This document shows positions 28,428 through 37,309 of a stretch of DNA of 64,000 nt, in pieces; within the stretch, counting starts at the first letter, position 1; each line of letters begins with the position of its first letter. Below the pieces are notes generated by a model. The model made no database searches. It saw nothing but the letters and a program-made list of their open reading frames with translations, and was not told the origin of the DNA. Source of the stretch: Pseudomonas libanensis (GTDB lineage Bacteria > Pseudomonadota > Gammaproteobacteria > Pseudomonadales > Pseudomonadaceae); assembly GCF_001439685.1 (NCBI RefSeq), contig NZ_JYLH01000012.1, positions 162,444-226,443 on the forward strand, in the 5' to 3' direction. The position numbers were made by a program, and so were the translations under genes.

Positions 28428-29732
28428 ATGAGCACAGCCCACTCCACTGCAAGCCTGCGGCTTGCCGAGCACGACCGCACCCATCGTTTGGTGACCTGGC
28501 GCCTGATGCCCTTGTTGCTGGTGTGTTACCTGTTCGCCCATCTGGACCGCATCAATATCGGCTTCGCCAAGATGCAGATGAGCCACGACCTGCAGTTCAG
28601 CGACACGGTGTACGGCTTCGGCGCCGGGCTGTTCTTCATTGCCTACGCACTGTTCGGCGTGCCCAGCAATATGGCCCTGGACCGCGTCGGGCCACGGCGC
28701 TGGATCGCTTGCCTGATGGTGGTGTGGGGCCTGCTCTCCACCGGCATGCTGTGGGTGGAGAGCGCCCGCGGTTTCTACCTGCTGCGCTTTCTGCTGGGTG
28801 TGGCCGAGGCCGGTTTTTTCCCGGGCATCCTGGTGTTTCTCAACCGTTGGTACCCGGCGCGTCGGCGTGCCCAGGTCACCGCCTTGTTTGCCATTGCCGT
28901 GCCCATGGCCGGGGTGTTGGGCGGGCCGATTTCCGGGGCGATCCTGGAGAATTTCCACGACGTCGGCAGCCTGCGCGGCTGGCAGTGGATGTTCCTGATC
29001 GAAGGTGCGCCCGTGGTGCTGCTGGGGCTGGTGGTGCTCAAGTGCTTGCCGGACGGTTTCGAGTCAGTGCACTGGTTGAGCGCCGAGCAAAAACAGCAAC
29101 TGCGCACCCAGTTGAGCAACGAGGAACAGCGCAAGACCATCACTTCGTTCAGCGGCATCCTGCGTGACCCGCAGGTGTGGCTGCTGGTGGCCGTGTACTT
29201 TGCGGTGATGCTGGCGGTCAACACCCTGGCGTTCTGGATGCCCACCCTGATCCACGGCGCCGGCATCGGCCGCGACAGCCAGGTCGGCTTGCTCAGCGCC
29301 GTGCCCTACCTGGCCGGCTGCTTCTTCATGCTCGGCTGCGGGCGCTCCTCAGACCGCCATCGCGAACGCCGCTGGCACCTGTGCGTGCCGCTGCTGATGG
29401 CCGCGGCCGGCATCGCCGTGGCAGGCCTGGCGCCCGGCAATGCGCTGCTGGTGATGAGCGGGTTGGTGGTTGCCGGCATGGGCGCCAGCGCGGCGCTGCC
29501 GATGTTCTGGCAACTGCCGCCGGCGTTTCTCTCCCGCACCACCCAGGCGGCGGGCATCGCCATGATCAGCTCGTTCGGCAGCATTGCCGCGTTCCTGGCG
29601 CCGTACCTGATCGGCTGGATGCGCGACGCCACCCAGAGCGCCAGCCTGGCCCTGTACGTACTCGCCCTGTTTATCGCCCTCGGTGGCTTGCTGGTGCTGC
29701 GCACCCAGGCCGCCATCGTCAACCCACACTAG
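28428..29732 (+). CDS. hpaX: 4-hydroxyphenylacetate permease, MFS anion:cation symporter
   Basis: A 434-residue MFS transporter of the ACS family with about twelve hydrophobic helices. It has FAHLDRINIGFAKMQM in helix 1, DRVGPRRW in the first cytoplasmic loop and a long central loop (about 200-240). It matches HpaX, which imports 4-hydroxyphenylacetate with protons. There is no good Shine-Dalgarno before the ATG; coupling to hpaF transcription is assumed. Confidence 0.87.
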   Translation: MSTAHSTASLRLAEHDRTHRLVTWRLMPLLLVCYLFAHLDRINIGFAKMQMSHDLQFSDTVYGFGAGLFFIAYALFGVPSNMALDRVGPRRWIACLMVVWGLLSTGMLWVESARGFYLLRFLLGVAEAGFFPGILVFLNRWYPARRRAQVTALFAIAVPMAGVLGGPISGAILENFHDVGSLRGWQWMFLIEGAPVVLLGLVVLKCLPDGFESVHWLSAEQKQQLRTQLSNEEQRKTITSFSGILRDPQVWLLVAVYFAVMLAVNTLAFWMPTLIHGAGIGRDSQVGLLSAVPYLAGCFFMLGCGRSSDRHRERRWHLCVPLLMAAAGIAVAGLAPGNALLVMSGLVVAGMGASAALPMFWQLPPAFLSRTTQAAGIAMISSFGSIAAFLAPYLIGWMRDATQSASLALYVLALFIALGGLLVLRTQAAIVNPH

Positions 29733-29743
29733 AGACCGTTGCC

Positions 29744-30547
29744 ATGCTCGACTCCCAGCAAATCCTCGCGGCCGCCGCCCACCTGGACCGCGCCGAACGC
29801 AGCCGCGAACAGGTGCGCCAGTTTTCCCTCGACTACCCCGATATGACGATCGAGGACGCCTACGCCATCCAGCGTGAATGGGTCGCGCAAAAGATCAAGG
29901 ACGGGCGCACGCTCAAGGGCCACAAGATCGGCCTGACGTCACGGGCCATGCAGGTGTCGTCGAATATCACCGAACCCGATTACGGCGCCCTGCTCGACGA
30001 CATGTTTTTCGACGAAGGCAGCGACATCCCCTTCGAGCGTTTCATCGTGCCACGGGTGGAAGTGGAACTGGCGTTCATCCTCGGCAAGCCGCTCAAGGGC
30101 CCCAACTGCACGGTGTTCGATGTGCTCGACGCCACCGAATGGGTAATCCCGGCGCTGGAAATCATCGACGCCCGCATCCAGCAGATCGACCCGCATACCA
30201 ACGCCACCCGCAAGGTGTTCGACACCATCTCCGACAACGCCGCCAATGCCGGTGTGGTCCTGGGCGGGCGCGCCGTGCGCCCCACCGAGATCGACCTGCG
30301 CAAGGTGCCGGCGGTGCTGTACCGCAATGGTGTGATCGAAGAGTCCGGCGTCTCGGCGGCGGTGCTCAACCACCCGGCCAAGGGCGTGGCGTGGCTGGCC
30401 AACAAGCTGGCACCCTATGACGTCACCCTGCTGCCCGGCCAAGTGATTCTCGGCGGCTCGTTTACCCGCCCGGTGGCGGCCCGCCCCGGCGATACCTTCC
30501 ACGTCGACTACGACCTGCTCGGCTCGATTGCCTGCCGCTTCGTCTGA
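29744..30547 (+). CDS. hpaH: 2-oxo-hept-4-ene-1,7-dioate hydratase
   Basis: A 267-residue hydratase of the FAH/MhpD-like family with LKGHKIGLTSRAMQ, RVEVELAFILGKPL and the metal-binding Glu residues in that segment. It hydrates OHED to 4-hydroxy-2-oxoheptane-1,7-dioate. The ATG at 29744 (MLDSQQILAAAAHLDRAERS) is the family start; the frame is open far upstream inside hpaX but that part is not real. Confidence 0.92.
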   Translation: MLDSQQILAAAAHLDRAERSREQVRQFSLDYPDMTIEDAYAIQREWVAQKIKDGRTLKGHKIGLTSRAMQVSSNITEPDYGALLDDMFFDEGSDIPFERFIVPRVEVELAFILGKPLKGPNCTVFDVLDATEWVIPALEIIDARIQQIDPHTNATRKVFDTISDNAANAGVVLGGRAVRPTEIDLRKVPAVLYRNGVIEESGVSAAVLNHPAKGVAWLANKLAPYDVTLLPGQVILGGSFTRPVAARPGDTFHVDYDLLGSIACRFV

Positions 30548-30563
30548 ACCCAGGAGTGCTTTC

Positions 30564-31364
30564 ATGGACATGCCTGTCAACCGCTTCAAGCAACGCCTGC
30601 ACAACCGCGAGGTACAGATCGGCCTGTGGCTCGGCCTTGCCAACGCCTACTGCGCGGAACTGGCCGCCAACGCCGGTTTCGACTGGCTGCTGATCGACGG
30701 CGAACATGCGCCCAACCAGTTGGGGGACATGCTCGCGCAATTACAGGCCATCGCACCCTACCCCAGCCAAGCGTTGATTCGCCCGGTGATCGGCGACACG
30801 GCACTGATCAAGCAATTGCTGGACATCGGCGCCCAGACCCTGCTGGTGCCCATGGTCGAAAGCGCCGCCCAGGCCCGGGAACTGGTGCGCGCCCTGCGCT
30901 ACCCGCCCCAGGGTATTCGCGGGGTCGGCAGCGCCCTGGCCCGTGCCTCGCGCTGGAACAGCATCGCTGATTACCTCGACCAGGCCGATGCGCAGATGTG
31001 CCTGCTGGTGCAGATTGAGAATGCCGAGGGCCTGGCCAATCTGGACGCCATCGCCGCCGTCGAAGGCGTGGACGGGGTGTTTATCGGCCCGGCGGACTTG
31101 AGCGCGGCCATGGGGCATCGCGGTAATCCTGGGCATCCGCAGGTGCAGGCGGCGATTGAGGATGCCATCGTGCGCATTGTTAAGGCCGGCAAGGCAGCGG
31201 GGATTCTCAGTGCGGATGAACGCCTGGCGCGGCGCTATATCGAGCTGGGCGCGACCTTCGTGGCGGTGGGAGTGGATACCACGGTGTTGATGCGCGGGTT
31301 GCAAAGCCTGGCCGGGAAGTTCAAAGACGTGCCTCTGGCTGCCAATACCGGTGGTGTCTACTGA
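30564..31364 (+). CDS. hpaI: 4-hydroxy-2-oxoheptane-1,7-dioate aldolase
   Basis: A 266-residue class II (metal-dependent) HpcH/HpaI aldolase. It has LLIDGEHAPN (His48 region), LIRPVIGD, metal ligand Glu in LVQIENAEGL and Asp in FIGPADLSAAMG. It splits the hydroxy-oxo acid into pyruvate and succinate semialdehyde, ending the pathway. AGGAG precedes ATG 30564. It is the last gene of the operon and is followed by a REP pair and convergent hpaR. Confidence 0.92.
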   Translation: MDMPVNRFKQRLHNREVQIGLWLGLANAYCAELAANAGFDWLLIDGEHAPNQLGDMLAQLQAIAPYPSQALIRPVIGDTALIKQLLDIGAQTLLVPMVESAAQARELVRALRYPPQGIRGVGSALARASRWNSIADYLDQADAQMCLLVQIENAEGLANLDAIAAVEGVDGVFIGPADLSAAMGHRGNPGHPQVQAAIEDAIVRIVKAGKAAGILSADERLARRYIELGATFVAVGVDTTVLMRGLQSLAGKFKDVPLAANTGGVY

Positions 31365-31371
31365 GATCCAA

Positions 31372-31460
31372 TGTGGGAGCTGGCTTGCCTGCGATAGCGG
31401 CGCATCAGCGACAAATAAGCCAGCGGACCCGGTGCTATCGCAGGCAAGCCAGCTCCCACA
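31372..31460. repeat. REP pair between convergent hpaI and hpaR
   Basis: TGTGGGAGCTGGCTTGCCTG and its reverse complement form facing arms of 24 bases (through GCGATAGC) around a 41-base centre. This is a typical inverted REP doublet of the GGCTTGCCTGCGAT class at a convergent junction. Confidence 0.9.
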
Positions 31461-31488
31461 GTTGACCAGTGGTGGTTCAGTCATTAGT

Positions 31489-31911
31489 TCAGCGCTTGAT
31501 GTTCTTCAAGTCATCCAGCAACCCCAACAGCATCTGGAATTTTTCTTCGCCAAACTGATCCTGCAAACGCTGGTAGTTGGCCTCCATGCACTGGCTCATG
31601 GACTCGAAACTCGCCTTGCCCTTGTCCGCCAGGGTAATGAGTACCCGGCGCTGGTCCTGCTCGGCCTTGCGCCGATGCACCATGCCCGCCGCTTCCATGC
31701 GCACCAGCACGCCGGTCATGCTCGGCTTGAGAATGCAGGCCAGTTCCGCCAGTTGGTAAATTTCCAGCTCACCGTGCTGTTCAAGGATGCGGATGATGCG
31801 CCATTGCTGTTCGGTCAGGCCGTGCTCATTCAACGAGGGACGGAAAAAACTCATCGCCGCTTCACGGGCTTGCAACAAGGCCAGGGTCAGGGATTGTCGA
31901 GGTTTGGACAT
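31489..31911 (-). CDS. hpaR: MarR-family repressor of homoprotocatechuate degradation
   Basis: A 140-residue MarR regulator with winged helix EIYQLAELACILKPSMTGVL and wing DQRRVLITLADKG. MSKPRQSLTLALLQAREAAM matches the HpaR start, so ATG 31911 is preferred over a GTG at 31926. HpaR represses the hpaG operon and itself until the pathway substrate binds. A palindrome of the hpaG type lies 25 bases upstream of its start. It is divergent from the amine oxidase operon. Confidence 0.9.
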   Translation of the reverse strand: MSKPRQSLTLALLQAREAAMSFFRPSLNEHGLTEQQWRIIRILEQHGELEIYQLAELACILKPSMTGVLVRMEAAGMVHRRKAEQDQRRVLITLADKGKASFESMSQCMEANYQRLQDQFGEEKFQMLLGLLDDLKNIKR

Positions 31912-31935
31912 AGGGCTCAGGGTCACGAAGTATTT

Positions 31936-31951
31936 AGTTAATAATTTAACG
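31936..31951. promoter_or_regulatory. HpaR-type operator upstream of hpaR
   Basis: AGTTAA-TAAT-TTAACG has the same NGTTAA-N4-TTAACN layout as the two sites before hpaG1 and the site before feaR. Its position 25-40 bases before the hpaR start fits autorepression. Confidence 0.6.
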
Positions 31952-32029
31952 AAACTCTAACATTCCGCGCCCATTCGCGCGCTATAACTTGTCTGTCGCC
32001 GCGCCCGTGGCGCGCTGAATCAAAAAACC

Positions 32030-32049
32030 GGGCACGCAGGGTCAAGACT
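32030..32049 (+). promoter_or_regulatory. FeaR-type site upstream of the amine oxidase operon
   Basis: GGGCACGCAGGGTCAAGACT matches a motif at the same distance before the porin (39546) and feaB (42840). It starts 89 bases before the oxidase ATG. The shared core GGCAnGCAnnGnCAAG is a candidate half-site for the AraC-type regulator FeaR. Confidence 0.5.
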
Positions 32050-32118
32050 TCCAGCCCGCCAGGGCCCCTAATGGGGGCATCCGCTTCAGCGCCTTCCTTC
32101 ACTTTTTCAGGCTGCGCC

Positions 32119-33417
32119 ATGATCAACATCGAAACCCCCACGTACTACACCGCCACCAAGAAATACAACCTCAGCTTCCCCACCCTGGAGCAAGACATCG
32201 ACGCAGACGTCGTGGTGATCGGCGGCGGTTTTTCCGGGATCAATACCGCCCTTGAACTGGCGGAAAAAGGCATCACCAATATCGTCGTGCTTGAAGCGCG
32301 CTACCTGGGCTTTGGCGGCACGGGCCGCAACGGTGGGCAGATCATGGCGGGCATCGGCCATGACCTGGAGAAGATCAAGAAAGACGTGGGCGAAGACGGC
32401 CTGCGCCAGGTGTTCGAGATCAGCGACCTGGGCGCCGACATCATCAAGAACCGCATCGCCAAGTACAACATCGATGCGGATTTCTGCCACGGCTACGGCT
32501 ACATGGGCTTTAACGCCCGCCAGGAAAAAACCCTGCGTGCCTGGGAAAAGGACTTCAAGTCGATCAACAGCCAGCACGAGATCCGCTTCCTCGGTGGCTC
32601 GGATGTGCAGCAGATTATCGGCTCCAACGCCTACACCAGCGCCCTGCTGCACATGGGCGGCGGGCATGTGCATTCGCTGAACCTGCTGCTGGGCGAAGCC
32701 ACCGCGCTGGCCAGCCATGGCGTGCGCATCTTCGAAAACAGTCCGGCCCTGGAGGTCAGCTACGGCGAGCGCATTACCGTGCGCACCGGTCGTGGTTCGG
32801 TGCGCGCCAGCAAGTTGCTGTGGGCCTGTGACAGCTTCCTCAACAAGCTGGAACCGGAACTGCACCGCTCGACCATCAACACCTACGCGTTCCAGATGAT
32901 GACCGAGCCGTTGTCCGAAGAGTTGATCCAGCGCATCAGCCCGATCCGTGGCGCCTACAGCGACATCCGCCCGGTGATCGACTACTACCGTGTGACCAAC
33001 GAGAACCGCCTGCTGTTCGGCGCAGCCACGCCTTTGGTGGAGCACATTCCCGGTGACCTCAAAGCCTGGAACCGCCACCTGATGCTGAAGATTTTCCCCT
33101 ACCTCAAGGACGTGAAAATCGACCTGGCCTGGGGCGGCCCGATGGCCTGCAGCCCCAACCTGTTCCCGCAGGTGGGCACCTTGCCGGGGCGCAGCAATGC
33201 GTTTTTCGTACAGGGCTACTCGGGCTTCGGCGTCACCCCCAGCCACATCATCTGCAAGGTGCTGGCCGAAGGCATGAGCGAAGGCTCGGCGCGCTATGAC
33301 CTGGTCAGCTCGATCCACCGCCCGACCATCATCGGCAAGGACGCGATCCGCCCCTTGCTGCTGACGGCGGGTAAATCCTGGCACCAACTGTCCGGCTACT
33401 GGAACGGACGTCGTTGA
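32119..33417 (+). CDS. FAD-dependent amine oxidoreductase (DAO/PuuB family)
   Basis: A 432-residue flavoprotein. It has Rossmann motif VVVIGGGFSGINTALELAEK (32-51), ribose-binding Glu59, GFGGTGRNGGQIMAG, and the C-terminal FAD contact FVQGYSGFGVTPSH. The family oxidises primary amines to aldehydes with release of ammonia. Together with FeaR, phenylacetaldehyde dehydrogenase and the hpa genes, the likely substrate is tyramine, phenylethylamine or dopamine. It leads a five-gene operon. Inference for substrate; strong for enzyme class. Confidence 0.82.
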   Translation: MINIETPTYYTATKKYNLSFPTLEQDIDADVVVIGGGFSGINTALELAEKGITNIVVLEARYLGFGGTGRNGGQIMAGIGHDLEKIKKDVGEDGLRQVFEISDLGADIIKNRIAKYNIDADFCHGYGYMGFNARQEKTLRAWEKDFKSINSQHEIRFLGGSDVQQIIGSNAYTSALLHMGGGHVHSLNLLLGEATALASHGVRIFENSPALEVSYGERITVRTGRGSVRASKLLWACDSFLNKLEPELHRSTINTYAFQMMTEPLSEELIQRISPIRGAYSDIRPVIDYYRVTNENRLLFGAATPLVEHIPGDLKAWNRHLMLKIFPYLKDVKIDLAWGGPMACSPNLFPQVGTLPGRSNAFFVQGYSGFGVTPSHIICKVLAEGMSEGSARYDLVSSIHRPTIIGKDAIRPLLLTAGKSWHQLSGYWNGRR

Positions 33418-33448
33418 TCCACTTCTTCACTCATCAGGAACCACTGCC

Positions 33449-33814
33449 ATGTCCCTTACTCCCCTCAAACACAACATCCAGCTGTCGGAACTCGATGCCT
33501 GGGGCACCGTGGCCGACCTCGGCTCGCAGATCCTGGAAGGCGAGGTACGCGCCTTCGGCAAGATGACCTTCGGCGCCCCCACCGATGCGGTCAGCAGCGC
33601 CTACTTCGGCACCACCCAGGGTAAGTTCCGCATGGTCTACCCCTTCGCCGAACAAGCCACCGTGGTCACCGGCGAAGTGGTGCTCACCGATGAGTCCACC
33701 GGCCAGTCCACCCGCTACAAGGCCGGTGACAGCTGGTTCGTGACCAAGGGCACGCCGGTGCTGTGGGAAGTGGTCAGCGAGAGTTTCGTCAAACACTACT
33801 TCGCCGTCGTTTAA
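33449..33814 (+). CDS. Cupin-domain protein (DUF861-like)
   Basis: A 121-residue single-domain cupin with strands around EGEVRAFGKMTFGAP, FAEQATVVTGEVVLTDE and YKAGDSWFVTKGTPVLWEV. The typical metal histidines are not evident. It lies 31 bases after the amine oxidase gene and 12 bases before moaF. It may bind a small molecule or aid the oxidase; no function can be assigned from the sequence. Confidence 0.7.
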   Translation: MSLTPLKHNIQLSELDAWGTVADLGSQILEGEVRAFGKMTFGAPTDAVSSAYFGTTQGKFRMVYPFAEQATVVTGEVVLTDESTGQSTRYKAGDSWFVTKGTPVLWEVVSESFVKHYFAVV

Positions 33815-33826
33815 GGGAGCATTGCC

Positions 33827-34648
33827 ATGACCACTTCTTCTGACTGGATCACCGTGGGCGCCCTGGCGGACGGTTTTGCACCCGAGGCATTCATCCTGCC
33901 CAACCTTGCCGACCTGGCCGGGCAGACCTTCATTTTGCACTTCGCCAATGGCTGGCAGATCGAACACCGTTTCGAGCAAGAACGCCTGGCCTGGCACGCC
34001 GCCGACGGCCACTCCAGCGGCAGCGCCGCCTACCGCGCCAGCTCGATTCGCCCGGGCCTGTACCTGGTGGACTTCATCAAGCACGAGGCCGGGCAAAGCT
34101 GGTCGATCAGCCTGGTGCTGGACACGCCGAATGCATCCTTTACCGCCGTGATCGGCCGCCTGCCGGAACAGGCAGACACCCATGAAGGGCTCTATCATCG
34201 CGCCCTGGCCGGCAAGCCGTTGACCTCGGTGCACGCGGAGTTCCTCCACGGCAGCCTCGACCGGCCCTGGCAGGACGGCCACTGCCTGCATGCGCCGACC
34301 GATGAGCTGGTGGGCCTGCGCAACCTGTACCGCTACAGCCCCAGCGAGGTCTACGAGCACATCTACCTCAACCCGGGGTTCTACGCCTGGCAATGCCTCA
34401 AGGGCGTGGAGCAAGGCTTGTGCGACACCGACCGCTGCCATTACTACAAGATCGCCGAGCAGCTGTACCTGTTCGTCTGGCAGGAGAAGATCGTGCCCAC
34501 CCTCGGCCTGGTGCTGATCGACCTGCAACAGCACCGCAGCGACGGCAAGATCTTCGGCTATGCGGGGGCGTCCTTCGATGCACTGTCGAACTTCCCCATC
34601 AGCTCCTATTGCCAGGTGCTCAACCACACGGACTATCCCCGTGACTGA
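33827..34648 (+). CDS. moaF: MoaF-family protein
   Basis: A 273-residue protein with two lipocalin-like beta halves. The N-terminal half carries FILHFANGWQIEHRFEQERL and the C-terminal half EVYEHIYLNPGFYAWQCLKG. It matches MoaF, known in Klebsiella from the monoamine-regulated operon, biochemical role unresolved. Its presence beside an amine oxidase repeats that association. GGGAG precedes the ATG. The stop overlaps the GTG start of the next SDR gene. Confidence 0.8.
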   Translation: MTTSSDWITVGALADGFAPEAFILPNLADLAGQTFILHFANGWQIEHRFEQERLAWHAADGHSSGSAAYRASSIRPGLYLVDFIKHEAGQSWSISLVLDTPNASFTAVIGRLPEQADTHEGLYHRALAGKPLTSVHAEFLHGSLDRPWQDGHCLHAPTDELVGLRNLYRYSPSEVYEHIYLNPGFYAWQCLKGVEQGLCDTDRCHYYKIAEQLYLFVWQEKIVPTLGLVLIDLQQHRSDGKIFGYAGASFDALSNFPISSYCQVLNHTDYPRD

Positions 34649-35444
34649 GGCGCGCACGGTGGTGATCACCGGGGCCGGCACCGGCATCGGCGCCGCCTGT
34701 GCCCAGCTGTACGCCGAGGAAGGCGCCCGGCTGGTGCTGATCGGCCGGCGCCGTGAGCCACTGGAGCAGGTGGCGCAGGTCACCGGGGGCCTGGTCCTGG
34801 TGGGCGATGCGGCCTGCCCTGACACCTGGGACGGCTTTATCCGGCAGATCCGCGCGCACTACGGGCGCATTGATGTGCTGCTGGCCTGTGCTGGCGGCCA
34901 TGGCCTGGGCAGCGCCACCCAGACCAGCCCGGCCACTTGGGAAACGGCGCTGCGCAGCAACCTGGACAGCGCGTTCTACAGTGCCCGCGCCTGCCTGCCG
35001 CTGTTGCAGGAAAGCGCCGGCAGTATCGTGCTGATCGGCTCCATCGCCTCCCTCGCAGCAGGGCCCGAAGTGTGCGGCTACACCACGGCCAAACATGCGT
35101 TGCTCGGGCTCAATCGTTCACTGGCACGGGACTATGGGCCCCATGGCGTGCGCGTCAACGCGGTGTGCCCGGGCTGGGTGCACACGCCGATGGCCGATGC
35201 AGAAATGCAGCCGTTAATGGACGCCTACGGCGACACCTTGCAACAAGCGTACGAGCGTGTGTGTGCCGATGTGCCCCTGCGCCGCGCCGCCCGTGCCGAA
35301 GAGATCGCCAAGGTATGCCGCTTCCTGGCCAGCGACGACGCGTCGATCATTACCGGGGCGACCTTGGTGGCGGACGGTGGGTCCAGCATCGTCGACGTGC
35401 CGACGCTGGCGTTTACGCGCCTGGAGCCTGCCCATGCCCAATGA
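34641..35444 (+). CDS. Short-chain dehydrogenase/reductase (first of pair)
   Basis: A 267-residue classical SDR with cofactor motif TGAGTGIGAA, catalytic Tyr-x3-Lys in YTTAKHA, and SIASLAA with catalytic Ser. The C-terminal TLVADGGSS is typical. The GTG at 34641 overlaps the moaF stop by eight bases. The gene overlaps the next SDR by eleven bases. Tandem SDRs beside an amine oxidase could act on beta-hydroxylated amines or alcohol side products; this is inference. Confidence 0.8.
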   Translation: MTEARTVVITGAGTGIGAACAQLYAEEGARLVLIGRRREPLEQVAQVTGGLVLVGDAACPDTWDGFIRQIRAHYGRIDVLLACAGGHGLGSATQTSPATWETALRSNLDSAFYSARACLPLLQESAGSIVLIGSIASLAAGPEVCGYTTAKHALLGLNRSLARDYGPHGVRVNAVCPGWVHTPMADAEMQPLMDAYGDTLQQAYERVCADVPLRRAARAEEIAKVCRFLASDDASIITGATLVADGGSSIVDVPTLAFTRLEPAHAQ

Positions 35445-36189
35445 CCTGGATTTCAGCGGCCAGGTGGTGCTGGTCACCGGCGGTGCCCAAGGGATTGGCC
35501 TGGGCATCGTCCAAGCCTTTGCCCACCGCGGTGCGCGAGTGGTAATTGCCGATCGCTTGCTTGAACAGGCTGAAACGGTGGCTGCAGAGCTGTGCGCGCA
35601 GGGCTATCAGGTCGAGGCCGTGGCTGTCGACCTAACGCAAGCCGAGGCGGTGTTCGCCTGCGTTCAAGGCTTGGCGCAGCTGGATATCCTGGTGCACAAC
35701 GCCGGGTATTTCCCGCTGACAGCCTTTGCCGACATCACCCCGGCGATCCTGCAACGCACCTTGGCGGTGAACCTCTCGGCGCTGTTCTGGCTGACCCAGG
35801 CGGCGCTGCCGATGTTTCGCGAGCAAGGCCGGGGTTGCGTGCTGGTGACGTCTTCGGTCACCGGCAATCGGGTGGGTTATCCGGGGCTGAGCCACTATGC
35901 GGCGTCCAAGGCCGGGGTGAACGGGTTTATCCGTAATGCGGCGCTGGAACTGGCGCCGTTGAAGGTGCGGGTCAATGGCGTGGAGCCGGGCATGATCGCC
36001 ACGCCGGCGATGGGTAACCTGGGTGATGCGGCCGTGAATGACAGCATTGCCCGCCGTGTGCCGTTGGGGCGCCTTGGCGCGGCGGCGGATATTGCCGGGG
36101 CGATGCTGTTTCTAGCCTCTGACCTGGCTGGCTATATCACCGGGCAGACGCTGGTGGTGGATGGTGGTGCGACTCTGCCCGAAATCTGA
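35434..36189 (+). CDS. Short-chain dehydrogenase/reductase (second of pair)
   Basis: A 251-residue classical SDR with TGGAQGIGLG near residue 16, NAG at the beta-4 strand (HNAGYF), catalytic Ser in SSVTGN, YAASKAG, and C-terminal TLVVDGG. It overlaps the first SDR and ends the amine oxidase operon before a REP pair. It shares only fold-level similarity with its neighbour, so the two probably have different substrates. Confidence 0.82.
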   Translation: MPNDLDFSGQVVLVTGGAQGIGLGIVQAFAHRGARVVIADRLLEQAETVAAELCAQGYQVEAVAVDLTQAEAVFACVQGLAQLDILVHNAGYFPLTAFADITPAILQRTLAVNLSALFWLTQAALPMFREQGRGCVLVTSSVTGNRVGYPGLSHYAASKAGVNGFIRNAALELAPLKVRVNGVEPGMIATPAMGNLGDAAVNDSIARRVPLGRLGAAADIAGAMLFLASDLAGYITGQTLVVDGGATLPEI

Positions 36190-36202
36190 AACCGGAACTA
36201 AA

Positions 36203-36291
36203 TGTGGGAGCGGGCTTGCTCGCGAATGCGGAGTATCAGTCAACATATTTGTTACTGATCCAACCCTTTCGCGAGCAAGCCCGCTCCCACA
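36203..36291. repeat. REP pair with 24-base perfect arms
   Basis: TGTGGGAGCGGGCTTGCTCG plus CGAA (36203-36226) is perfectly inverted at 36268-36291. It lies between the convergent SDR gene and feaR. The class core is CGGGCTTGCTCGCGAA, different from neighbouring REPs. Confidence 0.92.
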
Positions 36292-36323
36292 GGGGACCTG
36301 CTGCGATTTGATGATCTTAATCT

Positions 36324-37265
36324 TTATGCCCCCACCGCCTGCAACCGGCTGGTGCGGAAATCCTTGGGCGATACCTCGAACTGCTTCTTGAACGACCGGC
36401 TGAAATGCGCCGAGTCGGTAAAACCCCATTTGTAGGCAATCGAGGTGATCGATTCACTGCGCAGGAACGGGTTGGTCAAGTCGTCCGCACTGCGCTTGAG
36501 CCGTGCCCGCTGGATATAGCGACAGACGCTGTCGTCCTGTTCTTCGAACAAACGGTACAGGTGTCGCACCGAAATATTCAGGCGGTTGGCCAGGCCAATG
36601 GGGCTCAGGCCAGGTTGGCCCAGTGACTCATCGATGACTTTTTGCACATAGCTGCGCAGGTTATTGCCCTGCAACGAGGCCCCACCTTCGTGGCACTCAT
36701 CGCCCTGCTCCAGCGCCGAACCCAACAGTGAGACGAAGGCCGCTTGCAGTGCTTCCACTTCAGTGGCGTTGTCTTCGGTATCGTCCTTGCACAGTTGATC
36801 CATCAGCACATGCAACATGCGCCCACAGGCCTTGGTCGATGAAATCTTGCCAAAGGCCCGCGCCTGGCCGCGCAGGTGCTTGCACACCTCAGTGCGCGAG
36901 AGGGACAACGAGGCGTGTTCGATCAAACCGAAGGGCGTGATTTCGATGGAGCCTACCGAGTCCATCAGCAGCATCTCACCAGGGGCCAGTTGCACGGTCT
37001 GGCCGTTCTGGGTGATCTGCGCATAGCCGCTGCGCTGGCTGACCAGGAAACACTCCTGGTCGTTATCATGGTCGGCGTGGTGCGTGAGGCGCTTGATCAG
37101 CCCGGCATTGGTGCGCAGGATGGCCAGGCCACGGGGCAGGTTGTGGATCTCGCCGATAAACAGCGAACGGTTAAAGGCCAGTTCGGTGTCGAAGTGGCCG
37201 CACGCGGCGCGCAGTTCGCGGTTCCAGCTGTCGAGCCCGTCGGGTGCATGCTGTGGGATGCTCAT
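36324..37265 (-). CDS. feaR: AraC-family regulator of aromatic amine catabolism
   Basis: A 313-residue AraC-type regulator. The N-terminal domain has CFLVSQRSGYAQITQNGQTV, a typical sensing jelly roll. The C-terminal HTH pair includes GLANRLNISVRHLYRLFEEQ and ITSIAYKWGFTDSAHFSRSF. It matches FeaR, the activator of phenylethylamine/tyramine oxidation and phenylacetaldehyde dehydrogenase in enterobacteria. GGAG precedes the start. A HpaR-type palindrome lies 45 bases upstream. Confidence 0.85.
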   Translation of the reverse strand: MSIPQHAPDGLDSWNRELRAACGHFDTELAFNRSLFIGEIHNLPRGLAILRTNAGLIKRLTHHADHDNDQECFLVSQRSGYAQITQNGQTVQLAPGEMLLMDSVGSIEITPFGLIEHASLSLSRTEVCKHLRGQARAFGKISSTKACGRMLHVLMDQLCKDDTEDNATEVEALQAAFVSLLGSALEQGDECHEGGASLQGNNLRSYVQKVIDESLGQPGLSPIGLANRLNISVRHLYRLFEEQDDSVCRYIQRARLKRSADDLTNPFLRSESITSIAYKWGFTDSAHFSRSFKKQFEVSPKDFRTSRLQAVGA

Positions 37266-37309
37266 GGGGTGTCTCCGCAGTGGCGTTCTTTTTGTTGTTC
37301 TGGCGCAAT

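Noticed and set aside
32119..33417. Naming the FAD oxidase puuB (gamma-glutamylputrescine oxidase)
   Set aside because: Family resemblance exists, but no puuA/C/D neighbours; the FeaR, feaB and hpa context favours an aromatic amine.
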